Source of the DNA: Sphingomonas sp. PP-CE-1A-559
GTDB lineage: Bacteria > Pseudomonadota > Alphaproteobacteria > Sphingomonadales > Sphingomonadaceae
Length of the DNA: 64,000 nt
Direction: 5' to 3'
Assembly: GCF_004340965.1 (NCBI RefSeq)
Contig: NZ_SLYA01000001.1
Coordinates: 868,001 to 932,000, forward strand
In this document: positions 8,528 through 15,666 of the stretch, piece after piece
How positions within the stretch are numbered: the first letter of the stretch is position 1
How the letters are laid out: each line of letters starts with the position of its first letter
The notes under the pieces: generated by a model
Told to the model about the DNA's origin: nothing
Databases searched by the model: none
Seen by the model: only the letters and a program-made list of their open reading frames with translations
Made by a program: the position numbers and the translations under genes

Positions 8528-8563
8528 AAAAGGCCCGCCCAGATCACTCCGGGCGGGCCTTTT
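8528..8563. terminator. Bidirectional rho-independent terminator
   Basis: A perfect 13-bp stem (AAAAGGCCCGCCC / GGGCGGGCCTTTT) encloses a 10-nt loop. The A run on one side and T run on the other let it work in both directions. It ends the rpsF-rpsR-rplI operon on the minus strand and any transcript coming from the left. Confidence 0.93.
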
Positions 8564-8592
8564 CTGTATCGGCTAGAAGGGAAGCGAAGGGA

Positions 8593-9189
8593 TCAACCCT
8601 GCGCTTCTTCCTCCTGGTCACGAGGAGCTTCGGCGGTCGCGCCGGGCTCTGCGTTCGGATCGTAATCCTCGACGAAGCCAGCCTCGTCGCGCTCGAACAT
8701 CGACGACATCACGTCGACGCCCGAAGCCTGCATCTCGGCCTCTTCAGGCGAGCGGGCGACGTTGACCTTGACGGCCACTGACACCTCGGGGTGCAGCGAT
8801 ACCTTGACGGTGTAGACACCGATCGCCTTGATCGGCTTGTCGAGCACGATCGCCGACTTGCCGACCTTGTGACCATCGGCCACCAGCGCATCGACCAGAT
8901 CGCGAACCGCGACCGAACCGTAGAGCTGACCGGTATTCGACGCCTGACGGATCAGGGTCACGGTCGCGTCGTTGAAGGTCTTCGCTTCGGTCTCGGCATC
9001 GCTGCGACGCGATGCGTTGTCCGATTCGATCTTCGCACGGTTCGACTCGAACACCTTGCGGTTGGCTTCGTTCGAACGAAGCGCCTTCTTGTTGGGAAGC
9101 AGGAAGTTACGCGCGTAACCGTCCTTGACCTTCACCACGTCGCCGATAGCACCAAGCTTTTCGACGCGCTCAAGCAGAATGACGTCCAT
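8593..9189 (-). CDS. rplI: 50S ribosomal protein L9
   Basis: The 198-residue protein begins with the L9 signature MDVILLERVEKLGAIGDVV and VKDGYARNFLLPNKKAL, followed by the connecting helix and C-terminal RNA-binding domain (KVSLHPEVSVAVKVNV). L9 stabilises the L1 stalk of the large subunit and helps frame maintenance. It is longer than E. coli L9 (149 residues): the last 40 or so residues are an acidic tail (DYDPNAEPGATAEAPRDQEE). It is last in the rpsF-rpsR-rplI operon, 11 nt after rpsR. Confidence 0.97.
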   Translation of the reverse strand: MDVILLERVEKLGAIGDVVKVKDGYARNFLLPNKKALRSNEANRKVFESNRAKIESDNASRRSDAETEAKTFNDATVTLIRQASNTGQLYGSVAVRDLVDALVADGHKVGKSAIVLDKPIKAIGVYTVKVSLHPEVSVAVKVNVARSPEEAEMQASGVDVMSSMFERDEAGFVEDYDPNAEPGATAEAPRDQEEEAQG

Positions 9190-9200
9190 GTGGGCGCTCC

Positions 9201-9425
9201 TTACTTAACGATGTAGGGCAGCAAGCCCAGATGACGCGCACGCTTGATGGCTTGAGCCAGTTCGCGCTGCTTCTTTGCGGCCACCGAAGTGATACGCGAC
9301 GGGACGATCTTGCCACGCTCGGACACGAAGCCCTGCAGCAACCGGACGTCCTTATAGTCGATCCGGGGAGCGTCTTTGGCGGAGAACGGGCAGCTCTTGC
9401 GGCGGCGGAAGAATGGACGTGCCAT
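9201..9425 (-). CDS. rpsR: 30S ribosomal protein S18
   Basis: The 74-residue protein reads [15 protein letters not shown] at the start and ends [12 protein letters not shown]. The core shows [20 protein letters not shown] and [15 protein letters not shown], the family pattern. It binds 16S rRNA in the platform together with S6. It lies 2 nt after rpsF, so the two partner proteins are made from adjacent cistrons. Confidence 0.97.
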   Translation of the reverse strand: MARPFFRRRKSCPFSAKDAPRIDYKDVRLLQGFVSERGKIVPSRITSVAAKKQRELAQAIKRARHLGLLPYIVK

Positions 9426-9427
9426 GT

Positions 9428-9862
9428 TTATTCAGCTCCCTCTTCGCGGTCACGACGGGGACCACGGTCCGGACGATCGCCACGATCGGGACGGCCCTCA
9501 CGGCCACCTTCACGGTCGCCACGACGCTCGCGGTCACGATCCTGCTTGCGCATCATCACGGTCGGGCCCTCTTCGAGGGTGTCGACCTTGACCGTCATGT
9601 AACGGATGATGTCTTCGTTGATCTGGGTCTGGCGCTCCAGCTCTGCGATCACGCTGCCCGGGGCATCGATCTCGAGCATGACATAGTGCGCCTTGCGGTT
9701 CTTGGCGATCTTGTACGCCAGCGAACGCAGGCCCCAGTTCTCGGTCTTTACGACCCGACCTTCGTTGTCGTTCACGATCTTGGTGGCGATTTCCGCCAGT
9801 GCGTCCACCTGCGCTTGTGCCAGATCCTGGCGCGCAAGGAACACGTGCTCGTAAAGAGCCAT
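9428..9862 (-). CDS. rpsF: 30S ribosomal protein S6
   Basis: The 144-residue protein starts [14 protein letters not shown]. It has the S6 fold strands ([20 protein letters not shown]) and a C-terminal tail of about 40 residues made of Arg, Asp, Glu and Gly (for example [20 protein letters not shown]). E. coli S6 also has a charged tail, which RimK modifies there. S6 pairs with S18 on the 30S platform. First gene of the rpsF-rpsR-rplI operon. The start at 9862 is fixed by the conserved N-terminus; an in-frame upstream ATG is rejected. Confidence 0.96.
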   Translation of the reverse strand: MALYEHVFLARQDLAQAQVDALAEIATKIVNDNEGRVVKTENWGLRSLAYKIAKNRKAHYVMLEIDAPGSVIAELERQTQINEDIIRYMTVKVDTLEEGPTVMMRKQDRDRERRGDREGGREGRPDRGDRPDRGPRRDREEGAE

Positions 9863-9941
9863 GTCTTGTCCTTCGTCTTGGCCGATCGCTGATACACGCC
9901 CCATGCGTGCACCCCTCCGGCTGTCGTCTAGAATGCAAACA

Positions 9942-9969
9942 GGGGCGAGAGACGCGAATCTCTCACCCC
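9942..9969 (-). promoter_or_regulatory. Leader or terminator hairpin upstream of rpsF
   Basis: On the minus strand the RNA forms an 11-bp stem GGGGUGAGAGA / UCUCUCGCCCC around a 6-nt loop (UUCGCG). The fifth pair is U-G on the minus strand but would be C-A on the plus strand, so the stem suits minus-strand RNA. It is 53 nt past the RcnB-like stop and about 80 nt before the rpsF ATG. It may be a terminator of the former or part of the rpsF leader, where some bacteria bind S6:S18. I cannot choose from sequence alone. Confidence 0.45.
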
Positions 9970-10022
9970 GGTTGCAGAGGGCCTTACCCGTTTATCGGGG
10001 AAAGGCAAGGTAATGGTAGATG

Positions 10023-10382
10023 TTACCGGAACGCGCCGCCACGAACCTGGACCACGTTGCCGCGACCGTCGATCAGGATCGCGTCACGACCCGAGCGAAC
10101 CCACTGGTGTGCGCGGGGCGGGGGTGCAAGGCGATAGTTGCGGTACGTCGTGATCACCCGGTAGTCCTGCGCCTGGCGACGATCGAAGCGCTGGCCGGCG
10201 CGCCAGTTGCGATACTGCGGCGTTCGGACGACGGTGCGCTTGGTGACGACGGTGCGGCCGTTGTTATCGTTGTGGCGCACGGTGGTGACTTCGCGACGCT
10301 GCTGCGCTTCGGCAGGCGCTGCGGCGAGCAGTGGGCTGGCGACGAGGGTAGCGGCAAGTGCGCCGAGGATGAACTTCTTCAT
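10023..10382 (-). CDS. RcnB family periplasmic protein
   Basis: The 119-residue protein has a signal peptide (MKKFILGALAATLVASPLLA, cleavage near AEA-Q) and a basic, Arg-rich mature part. It ends in the RcnB-type block HQWVRSGRDAILIDGRGNVV. RcnB in E. coli is a periplasmic factor affecting nickel and cobalt export. Sphingomonads carry many such proteins and most have no proven metal role. The start at 10382 is set by the signal peptide. Four TTGTCGCA-like repeats lie upstream, between this gene and fabD. Confidence 0.8.
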   Translation of the reverse strand: MKKFILGALAATLVASPLLAAAPAEAQQRREVTTVRHNDNNGRTVVTKRTVVRTPQYRNWRAGQRFDRRQAQDYRVITTYRNYRLAPPPRAHQWVRSGRDAILIDGRGNVVQVRGGAFR

Positions 10383-10444
10383 GATAATCTCCCGTTGAAA
10401 ACACGGCGCCGTTGCTGCGGCGTCCTCCATAATCTGGGAGCCGA

Positions 10445-10495
10445 TTGTCGCAGGCGATTGTCGCAAGGTCGGCGAAATGGTCGCATATTGTCGCA
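10445..10495. promoter_or_regulatory. Four direct repeats of T(T/G)GTCGCA between the RcnB-like gene and fabD
   Basis: Copies start at 10445, 10458, 10478 and 10488 (TTGTCGCA, TTGTCGCA, TGGTCGCA, TTGTCGCA). On the minus strand they read TGCGACAA, 50-110 nt upstream of the RcnB-like ATG. Spacings of 10 and 20 nt place some copies on the same helix face, which suits a cooperative regulator. The regulator is not known. Confidence 0.5.
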
Positions 10496-10581
10496 AGGCC
10501 GCGAGGTTCGTTCAGGTTGCAACTCGACGCGCACCTTTATAGGCCCCGCGCTCAAACGAAACTCAACACAGAGGAGAGGCC

Positions 10582-11541
10582 ATGCGCGCGTTCATCTTCC
10601 CCGGCCAGGGGAGCCAGTCTGTCGGCATGGGCAAGGCGCTCGCCGACGCCAGTGCCACCGCCCGCGAGGTGTTCGCCGAAGTCGACGAGGCGCTCGGCCA
10701 GCACCTGTTCCGGCTGATGAGCGAAGGGCCCGCCGACGACCTGCTCCTCACCGAGAACGCCCAGCCAGCGATCATGGCGAACGCGATCGCCACCTTGCGC
10801 GTCGCCGAGAAGGAAGGCGGCATCCGCCTCGCCGACAAGGCGGATTATGTCGCTGGCCACAGTCTCGGCGAATACACCGCCTTATGCGCCGCCGGTGCGC
10901 TCGACCTGTCGACCACCGCTCGCCTCCTGAAACTCCGCGGCCGTGCGATGCAAGCGGCGGTCCCGGTAGGCGAGGGCGCGATGGCCGCGCTGCTCGGCAC
11001 CGACCTCGAAAAGGCGCAGCTGATCGCCGGCGCCGCGGTCGACGCGATCCTCGCGGAGGGCGGCCCCGAACTGATCTGCACCGTCGCCAACGACAACGAT
11101 CCGTCGCAGGTCGTCATCTCCGGCCACCGCCTCGCCATCGAAAAGGCGATCGCGCTGGCCAAGGACCTCGGCGCCAAGCGCGCGGTGTTGCTCCCCGTCT
11201 CCGCACCGTTCCACTGTCCGCTAATGCAGCCCGCCGCCGAAGCGATGGAGGCCGCGCTTCTAGACGCCGACCTCCGCGCGCCTCTGGTCCCGGTCTTCGC
11301 CAACGTAGACGCGACCGCCGTCGCCGACCCTAGCGCGGTCCGTCACCTTCTGGTGCAACAGGTCACCGGCATGGTCCGCTGGCGCGAATCGGTCTTAGCG
11401 ATGCACGCGGCGGGCGTTGACCACTTCGTCGAATTCGGAGGCAAGGTCCTCGGCCCCATGGTCAAGCGCATCACCCCCGACGTCGAAACGACGAGCGTCA
11501 TCACCATGGACGACATCGAGGAACTCGTGAAGAAGATGTGA
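10582..11541 (+). CDS. fabD: Malonyl-CoA:ACP transacylase
   Basis: The 319-residue enzyme loads malonyl groups onto acyl carrier protein. It shows the N-terminal IFPGQGSQSVGMGK, the catalytic Ser in GHSLGEYTAL, the C-terminal PFHCPLM region with the catalytic His, and EFGGKVLGPMVKR. An AGAGG-like ribosome site lies just upstream. It heads the fabD-fabG-acpP-fabF-mltG cluster, which is interrupted after it by a GxxExxY gene bounded by inverted repeats. Confidence 0.96.
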   Translation: MRAFIFPGQGSQSVGMGKALADASATAREVFAEVDEALGQHLFRLMSEGPADDLLLTENAQPAIMANAIATLRVAEKEGGIRLADKADYVAGHSLGEYTALCAAGALDLSTTARLLKLRGRAMQAAVPVGEGAMAALLGTDLEKAQLIAGAAVDAILAEGGPELICTVANDNDPSQVVISGHRLAIEKAIALAKDLGAKRAVLLPVSAPFHCPLMQPAAEAMEAALLDADLRAPLVPVFANVDATAVADPSAVRHLLVQQVTGMVRWRESVLAMHAAGVDHFVEFGGKVLGPMVKRITPDVETTSVITMDDIEELVKKM

Positions 11542-11567
11542 TCATGCGGAGACGCGGAGCCGCGGAG
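11542..11567. repeat. Left 26-bp inverted repeat of GxxExxY cassette
   Basis: The sequence begins TCATGCGGAGACGCGGAGCC and matches the complement of 11958-11983 at 25 of 26 positions. It contains three direct copies of GCGGAG. It begins 1 nt after the fabD stop. Confidence 0.85.
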
Positions 11568-11574
11568 AGAAGAT

Positions 11575-12003
11575 TTGAGAGATATCGATCAGATCAGTGG
11601 TGATGTGCTCGATCTCTCACTTCGCATCCACCGCGAGCTGGGTCCGGGTCTTCTCGAAAGCGTCTACGAGCTGGTCTTGGCGGGTAAGCTCGCCGGTCTG
11701 GGTTACCACGTGGCGCGGCAGCGACCGGTAGACATCGAGTTTGACGGCATGCGCTTCGAAGCGGCCTTCAGAATCGATCTGCTGGTTGATGAACGCCTTC
11801 TCGTTGAAATCAAATCGGTAGAGCAGCTGACCGCAGTCCACGGCAAACAATTGCTGACTTATCTACGCCTCACCAAGCAGCCCGTCGGGTTGCTTATCAA
11901 TTTCGGTGGCGCGACGCTCAAGGAAGGAGTGCGACGGATCGTAAACGACCATCGCCCCTCCGCGGCTCCGCGTCTCCGCGTGAACAACCTTCTTGGAGAC
12001 TGA
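11575..12003 (+). CDS. GxxExxY family protein (PD-(D/E)XK-like fold proposed)
   Basis: The 142-residue protein carries the name-giving motif GLLESVY near residue 25 and the core RIDLLVDERLLVEIKSVEQL, resembling the D...ExK core of PD-(D/E)XK proteins. The remainder (HGKQLLTYLRLTKQPVGLLINF) is typical of the family. Its function is unknown. It appears to start at TTG 11575, and its last 15 or so codons are read through the right inverted repeat. It splits the fabD-fabG pair and has lower GC than its neighbours, so it looks acquired as a cassette. Confidence 0.8.
   Translation: MRDIDQISGDVLDLSLRIHRELGPGLLESVYELVLAGKLAGLGYHVARQRPVDIEFDGMRFEAAFRIDLLVDERLLVEIKSVEQLTAVHGKQLLTYLRLTKQPVGLLINFGGATLKEGVRRIVNDHRPSAAPRLRVNNLLGD
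11958..11983. repeat. Right 26-bp inverted repeat of GxxExxY cassette
   Basis: The sequence begins CTCCGCGGCTCCGCGTCTCC and is the inverted partner of 11542-11567 with one mismatch. It lies inside the 3' end of the GxxExxY reading frame, coding for APRLRV. Confidence 0.85.
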
Positions 12004-12006
12004 CCA

Positions 12007-12744
12007 ATGTTCGACCTCACAGGCATGACCGCACTCGTCACCGGGGCATCCGGCGGGATCGGGTCCGAGATCGCCAAGGCCCTGGCCGCGCAAGGCGCTC
12101 GCCTGGCCGTATCCGGCTCCAACGCCGACAAGCTCGAAGCATTCCGCGCCACGCTGAACGGCGACCACGTCGCGCTCCCCTGCAACCTTTCCGACGCCGC
12201 TGCCGTCGACGCGCTCGTCCCACAGGCAGTGGAGAAGCTCGGCAAGCTCGACATCCTCGTCAACAACGCCGGTGTCACGCGCGACAATCTCGCGATGCGG
12301 ATGAAGGACGACGAGTGGGACAGCGTCATCCGCGTCAATCTCGAGGCCGCGTTCCGCCTCATGCGCGCCGCCGCCAAGCCGATGATGAAGGCAAGGTTCG
12401 GGCGGATGATCTCGGTGACCTCGATCGTCGGCGTCACCGGCAATCCCGGCCAGGCGAACTACGCCGCATCGAAGGCGGGCCTGATCGGCATGTCGAAATC
12501 GATGGCGCAGGAACTCGCCAGCCGCGGTGTCACCGTCAACTGTGTCGCGCCCGGTTTCATCACCTCGCCGATGACCGACGCGCTGCCCGAGGCGCAGAAG
12601 ACCGCGCTCACCGCGAAGATTCCGGCCGGCCGCCTCGGCGAAGGCGCAGACATCGGCGCGGCGATCGTGTACCTTGCCAGCCGTGAAGCCGGCTACGTCA
12701 CGGGACAAACCGTGCACGTGAACGGCGGGATGGCGATGATCTGA
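12007..12744 (+). CDS. fabG: 3-oxoacyl-ACP reductase
   Basis: The 245-residue short-chain dehydrogenase reduces 3-oxoacyl-ACP in fatty-acid elongation. It has the NADPH motif TGASGGIG (residues about 13-20), NNAG, and the catalytic Ser-Tyr-Lys in [21 protein letters not shown]. It ends in [13 protein letters not shown], the usual FabG terminus. It starts 3 nt after the GxxExxY stop and lies 77 nt before acpP. Confidence 0.95.
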   Translation: MFDLTGMTALVTGASGGIGSEIAKALAAQGARLAVSGSNADKLEAFRATLNGDHVALPCNLSDAAAVDALVPQAVEKLGKLDILVNNAGVTRDNLAMRMKDDEWDSVIRVNLEAAFRLMRAAAKPMMKARFGRMISVTSIVGVTGNPGQANYAASKAGLIGMSKSMAQELASRGVTVNCVAPGFITSPMTDALPEAQKTALTAKIPAGRLGEGADIGAAIVYLASREAGYVTGQTVHVNGGMAMI

Positions 12745-12821
12745 ACTTGCGCGCTGAACTGCCGCGTTCTAGGTGCGTTCAGGAAATACCGAAAACCCCC
12801 AGATTTGAAGAGGGAACTACC

Positions 12822-13058
12822 ATGAGCGAGACCGCTGACCGCGTGAAGAAAATCGTCGTCGAGCATCTCGGCGTCGAAGCCGACAAAGTGACCGAGGACG
12901 CGAGCTTCATCGACGACCTGGGCGCAGACAGCCTCGACATCGTCGAACTCGTCATGGCGTTCGAGGAAGAGTTCGGTGTCGAGATCCCCGATGATGCCGC
13001 CGAGAAGATTGCGACCGTCAAGGACGCGATCACTTACATCGACGAGCACAAGGCCTGA
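12822..13058 (+). CDS. acpP: Acyl carrier protein
   Basis: The 78-residue acidic protein carries growing acyl chains on a 4'-phosphopantetheine arm attached to Ser in [11 protein letters not shown]-terminal [16 protein letters not shown] and C-terminal [12 protein letters not shown] are standard. The start at 12822 is set by [10 protein letters not shown]; an in-frame ATG 75 nt upstream would add unrelated sequence. A strong terminator follows, which could set a higher acpP than fabF level. Confidence 0.97.
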   Translation: MSETADRVKKIVVEHLGVEADKVTEDASFIDDLGADSLDIVELVMAFEEEFGVEIPDDAAEKIATVKDAITYIDEHKA

Positions 13059-13110
13059 TCAGGGTCTAGGGTTCAAACTTTTGGACCTGCCCTGAAGGGT
13101 GTGATTTGAG

Positions 13111-13151
13111 CGGCTCCCCGTCCTTGGGCAAAGAGGGCGGGGAGCCGTTTC
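13111..13151 (+). terminator. Intrinsic terminator after acpP
   Basis: A 13-bp stem (arms CGGCTCCCCGTCC and GGGCGGGGAGCCG, one G-T pair) has an 11-nt loop and is followed by TTTCGTTTT. It lies between acpP and fabF on the same strand. Confidence 0.88.
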
Positions 13152-13179
13152 GTTTTGAGAGCAGACGGAGTTTGAAGCC

Positions 13180-14442
13180 ATGCGGCGTGTCGTCGTAACC
13201 GGGCTAGGCCTGGTCACCCCCCTGGGGGCGGATGTTGAAACGGCCTGGGCGAATATCCTCGCCGGAAAGTCGGGCGCGGGCCCGATCACGCGCTTCGACG
13301 CGTCGGATCAGGTGTGCCGCATCGCCTGCGAGGTGAAGCCGGCCGACCACGAATATGGCTTCGATCCGGGCAAGCGCGTCGACCACAAGGTCCAGCGCCA
13401 GGTCGATCCGTTCATCATCTACGGCATCGACGCCGCTGGTCAGGCGCTTGAAGACGCTGGGCTGACCGAGATGACGCTCGAAGAGAGCTGGCGTGCCGGC
13501 GTCTCGATCGGCTCGGGCATCGGCGGCCTGCCGGGTATCGAGAGCGAATCGATCGTGCTCCACACCAAGGGGCCGCGTCGCGTGTCGCCGCACTTCGTCC
13601 ATGGCCGCCTGATCAACCTGATCTCGGGCCAGGTCTCGATCAAATACGGCCTGCGCGGTCCGAATCACGCGGTCGTCACCGCCTGCTCGACCGGCGCGCA
13701 CGCGATCGGCGACGCCGCGCGGATGATCGCGATGGATGATGCCGACGTAATGCTCGCGGGCGGCGCGGAGGGCACGGTCTGCCCGCTCGGCATCGCCGGG
13801 TTCGCACAGGCCCGCGCGCTGTCGACCAACTTCAACGATTCGCCCGAAAAGGCGTCGCGTCCTTACGACAAGGACCGCGACGGCTTCGTGATGGGCGAGG
13901 GGGCTGGCGTCTTGGTGCTCGAGGAATACGAGCACGCCAAGGTACGTGGCGCGAAGATGTATGCCGAGGTGATCGGCTACGGTCTGTCGGGCGATGCGTA
14001 TCACGTGACGGCACCGCATCCGGAAGGTGACGGCGCGTTCCGCTCGATGCAGATGGCGATCAAGAAGTCGGGCCTCGCGCTCGAGGACATCGACTACATC
14101 AACGCGCACGGTACCTCGACGCCGCTGGGCGACGAGCTCGAATTGGGCGCGGTTCGTCGCCTGTTCGGCGATGCGATTTCGGGTCTGTCGATGTCGTCGA
14201 CCAAGTCGGCGATCGGCCATCTGCTCGGCGGCGCCGGCGCGGTCGAGAGCATCTTCTGCATCCTCGCGCTGCGCGACCAGATCGTCCCGCCGACGCTGAA
14301 CCTCGACAATCCGAGCGACAGCTGCGTCGGGGTCGACCTCGTCCCGCACGTAGCCAAGAAGCGTGAAGTCCGCGCGGTGCTGAACAACTCGTTCGGCTTC
14401 GGCGGCACCAACGCCTCGCTGGTGATGACGAAGGTCCGCTAA
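13180..14442 (+). CDS. fabF: 3-oxoacyl-ACP synthase II
   Basis: The 420-residue condensing enzyme extends acyl-ACP with malonyl-ACP. Cys-His-His catalytic residues are visible in VVTACSTGAHA, NAHGTSTPLGD and SAIGHLLGGAGAVE. The C-terminus NNSFGFGGTNASLV is typical. It starts with MRRVVVTGLGLVTPLG. Because a terminator separates it from acpP, it needs read-through or its own promoter in the roughly 30-nt gap. A family B palindrome follows the stop. Confidence 0.96.
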   Translation: MRRVVVTGLGLVTPLGADVETAWANILAGKSGAGPITRFDASDQVCRIACEVKPADHEYGFDPGKRVDHKVQRQVDPFIIYGIDAAGQALEDAGLTEMTLEESWRAGVSIGSGIGGLPGIESESIVLHTKGPRRVSPHFVHGRLINLISGQVSIKYGLRGPNHAVVTACSTGAHAIGDAARMIAMDDADVMLAGGAEGTVCPLGIAGFAQARALSTNFNDSPEKASRPYDKDRDGFVMGEGAGVLVLEEYEHAKVRGAKMYAEVIGYGLSGDAYHVTAPHPEGDGAFRSMQMAIKKSGLALEDIDYINAHGTSTPLGDELELGAVRRLFGDAISGLSMSSTKSAIGHLLGGAGAVESIFCILALRDQIVPPTLNLDNPSDSCVGVDLVPHVAKKREVRAVLNNSFGFGGTNASLVMTKVR

Positions 14443-14448
14443 AAAACC

Positions 14449-14501
14449 TTGTTCCCCCGCGAAGGCGGGGGCCCAGACTGGGTCCCCGCCTTCGCGGGGA
14501 T
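14449..14501. repeat. Palindromic repeat, family B, between fabF and mltG
   Basis: TTGTTCCCCCGCGAAGGCGG pairs with CCCCGCCTTCGCGGGGA around CCAGACTGG. It begins 6 nt after the fabF stop and ends 13 nt before the mltG ATG, so it fills the whole gap between two co-directional genes. Confidence 0.85.
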
Positions 14502-14514
14502 CCAAGGAGTATCA

Positions 14515-15483
14515 ATGCGCAAGGTCGGCTGTTTCGGACTCGTCTTAGGCCTGGCGGCAGTCGTAGCGCTGTTCCTGGTCGTACAAGGCTGGGGCGGGGC
14601 AGGCCCGGCCCCGCGCACGCTGACCGTGCAGATCGGCGAAGGCAGCACGCTAGCCGGCGCTGCCACCGAACTCGAAAAGGCCGGTGCGATCCCCTCGGCC
14701 CGCCGCTTCCGCTTGTATGCGCGGGTCTTCGGCTCGGGCGATCCGATCAAGGCGGGCGAATACCGCATTGCGCCGCACGCCAGCCAGTCCGACATCCTCA
14801 AGCTGATGCAGGGCGGCAAGGTCGTCCAGCGCCTCGTCGTCGTCCCCGAAGGCTATCCCTCGGTCTTGGTCCACGACGCGCTGGCGAAGGCGGACGGCCT
14901 GACCGGCACCGTGCCCGTTCCGGCGGAAGGCTCGATTCTCCCCGACAGCTACGCCTTCCAGGCGGGCGACACCCGCGCATCGGTCGTCTCGCGGATGCAG
15001 GCGGCGATGAAGACGTATCTCGCTCAGGCCTGGGCCGCGCGCCGGCCGGGCATCGCAGTGACTACCCCCGAACAGGCGATCATCCTCGCCTCGATCGTCG
15101 AGAAGGAAACCGGCAAGCCCTCCGAACGCCGCACCGTCGCCGCGGTCTACGGCAATCGCCTGCGCAACGGCATGCCGCTCCAGGCGGACCCGACGGTGAT
15201 TTACCCGATCACCAAGGGCCGTCCGCTAGGCCGCCGCATCCTGCGGTCGGAACTGCACGCGAAGAACGGCTACAACACCTATGCCGAGGCGGGCCTGCCG
15301 GTCGGCCCGATCGCCAATCCCGGCCGCGCCTCGATCGACGCGGTGCTCGATCCGGCGCAGACCCAGGCGCTCTACTTCGTAGCGGACGGCACCGGAGGCC
15401 ACGTGTTCGCGAACACGCTGGCCGAACACAACGCCAACGTGAAGAAATGGTACGCGATCCGCAAAGCCCGCGGCGAAATGTAG
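14515..15483 (+). CDS. mltG: Endolytic murein transglycosylase MltG
   Basis: The 322-residue inner-membrane enzyme cleaves nascent peptidoglycan glycan strands. A single N-terminal membrane helix (VGCFGLVLGLAAVVALFLVV, residues about 3-22) is followed by a LysM-like region (LTVQIGEGSTLAGAATELEK). The YceG/MltG catalytic domain carries the catalytic Glu in ILASIVEKETG and the QADPTVIYPI and GPIANPGRASIDAVL motifs. The start at 14515 excludes the upstream repeat that is open in the same frame. An AAGGAG-like site precedes it. Confidence 0.94.
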   Translation: MRKVGCFGLVLGLAAVVALFLVVQGWGGAGPAPRTLTVQIGEGSTLAGAATELEKAGAIPSARRFRLYARVFGSGDPIKAGEYRIAPHASQSDILKLMQGGKVVQRLVVVPEGYPSVLVHDALAKADGLTGTVPVPAEGSILPDSYAFQAGDTRASVVSRMQAAMKTYLAQAWAARRPGIAVTTPEQAIILASIVEKETGKPSERRTVAAVYGNRLRNGMPLQADPTVIYPITKGRPLGRRILRSELHAKNGYNTYAEAGLPVGPIANPGRASIDAVLDPAQTQALYFVADGTGGHVFANTLAEHNANVKKWYAIRKARGEM

Positions 15484-15494
15484 CCACCGTCCGG

Positions 15495-15597
15495 CCCCCT
15501 CCCTGAAAGGGAGGGGTAGGGGGTGGGTTGGTCTGCAACTGCCGGAGCGTCCGCCAAGCGGCCGACCCACCCCCGGCCCCTCCCTTCCAGGGAGGGG
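15495..15597. repeat. Palindromic repeat, family C
   Basis: Arms CCCCCTCCCTGAAAGGGAGG and CCCCTCCCTTCCAGGGAGGG are each small palindromes, flanked inside by GGGGGTGGGTTGG and CGACCCACCCCC. It lies between the convergent mltG and eda genes. A second copy is at 63117-63224. Confidence 0.85.
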
Positions 15598-15598
15598 T

Positions 15599-15662
15599 GA
15601 AGAAGATCAGCCCCTCCTTCCAGGAGGAAGGAAGAAGATCAGCCCTTCCTTCCGGGAGGGGA
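15599..15662. repeat. Two tandem copies of a 32-bp unit
   Basis: Copies at 15599-15630 and 15631-15662 share GAAGAAGATCAGCCC and a small hairpin (CTCCTTCCAGGAGGA in the first, CTTCCTTCCGGGAGGGG in the second). It extends the family C element up to the eda stop. Confidence 0.8.
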
Positions 15663-15666
15663 AAGC

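Larger units (their letters stand above)
8193..8592. other. 400-bp intergenic spacer between rmuC and rplI
   Basis: Holds a family A composite (8208-8312), a possible 25-codon membrane peptide (8427-8504) and a strong hairpin terminator (8528-8563). The stretch 8313-8426 shows nothing I can name. Confidence 0.7.

Noticed and set aside
9863..9904. Longer S6 start at 9904
   Set aside because: The S6 N-terminus is MALYEHVFL; the extra residues are not family-like.
14449..14514. Extension of MltG to an upstream ATG giving a FPREGGGPDW...PAFAG start
   Set aside because: That segment is the family B palindrome translated; the membrane helix and ribosome site support the start at 14515.
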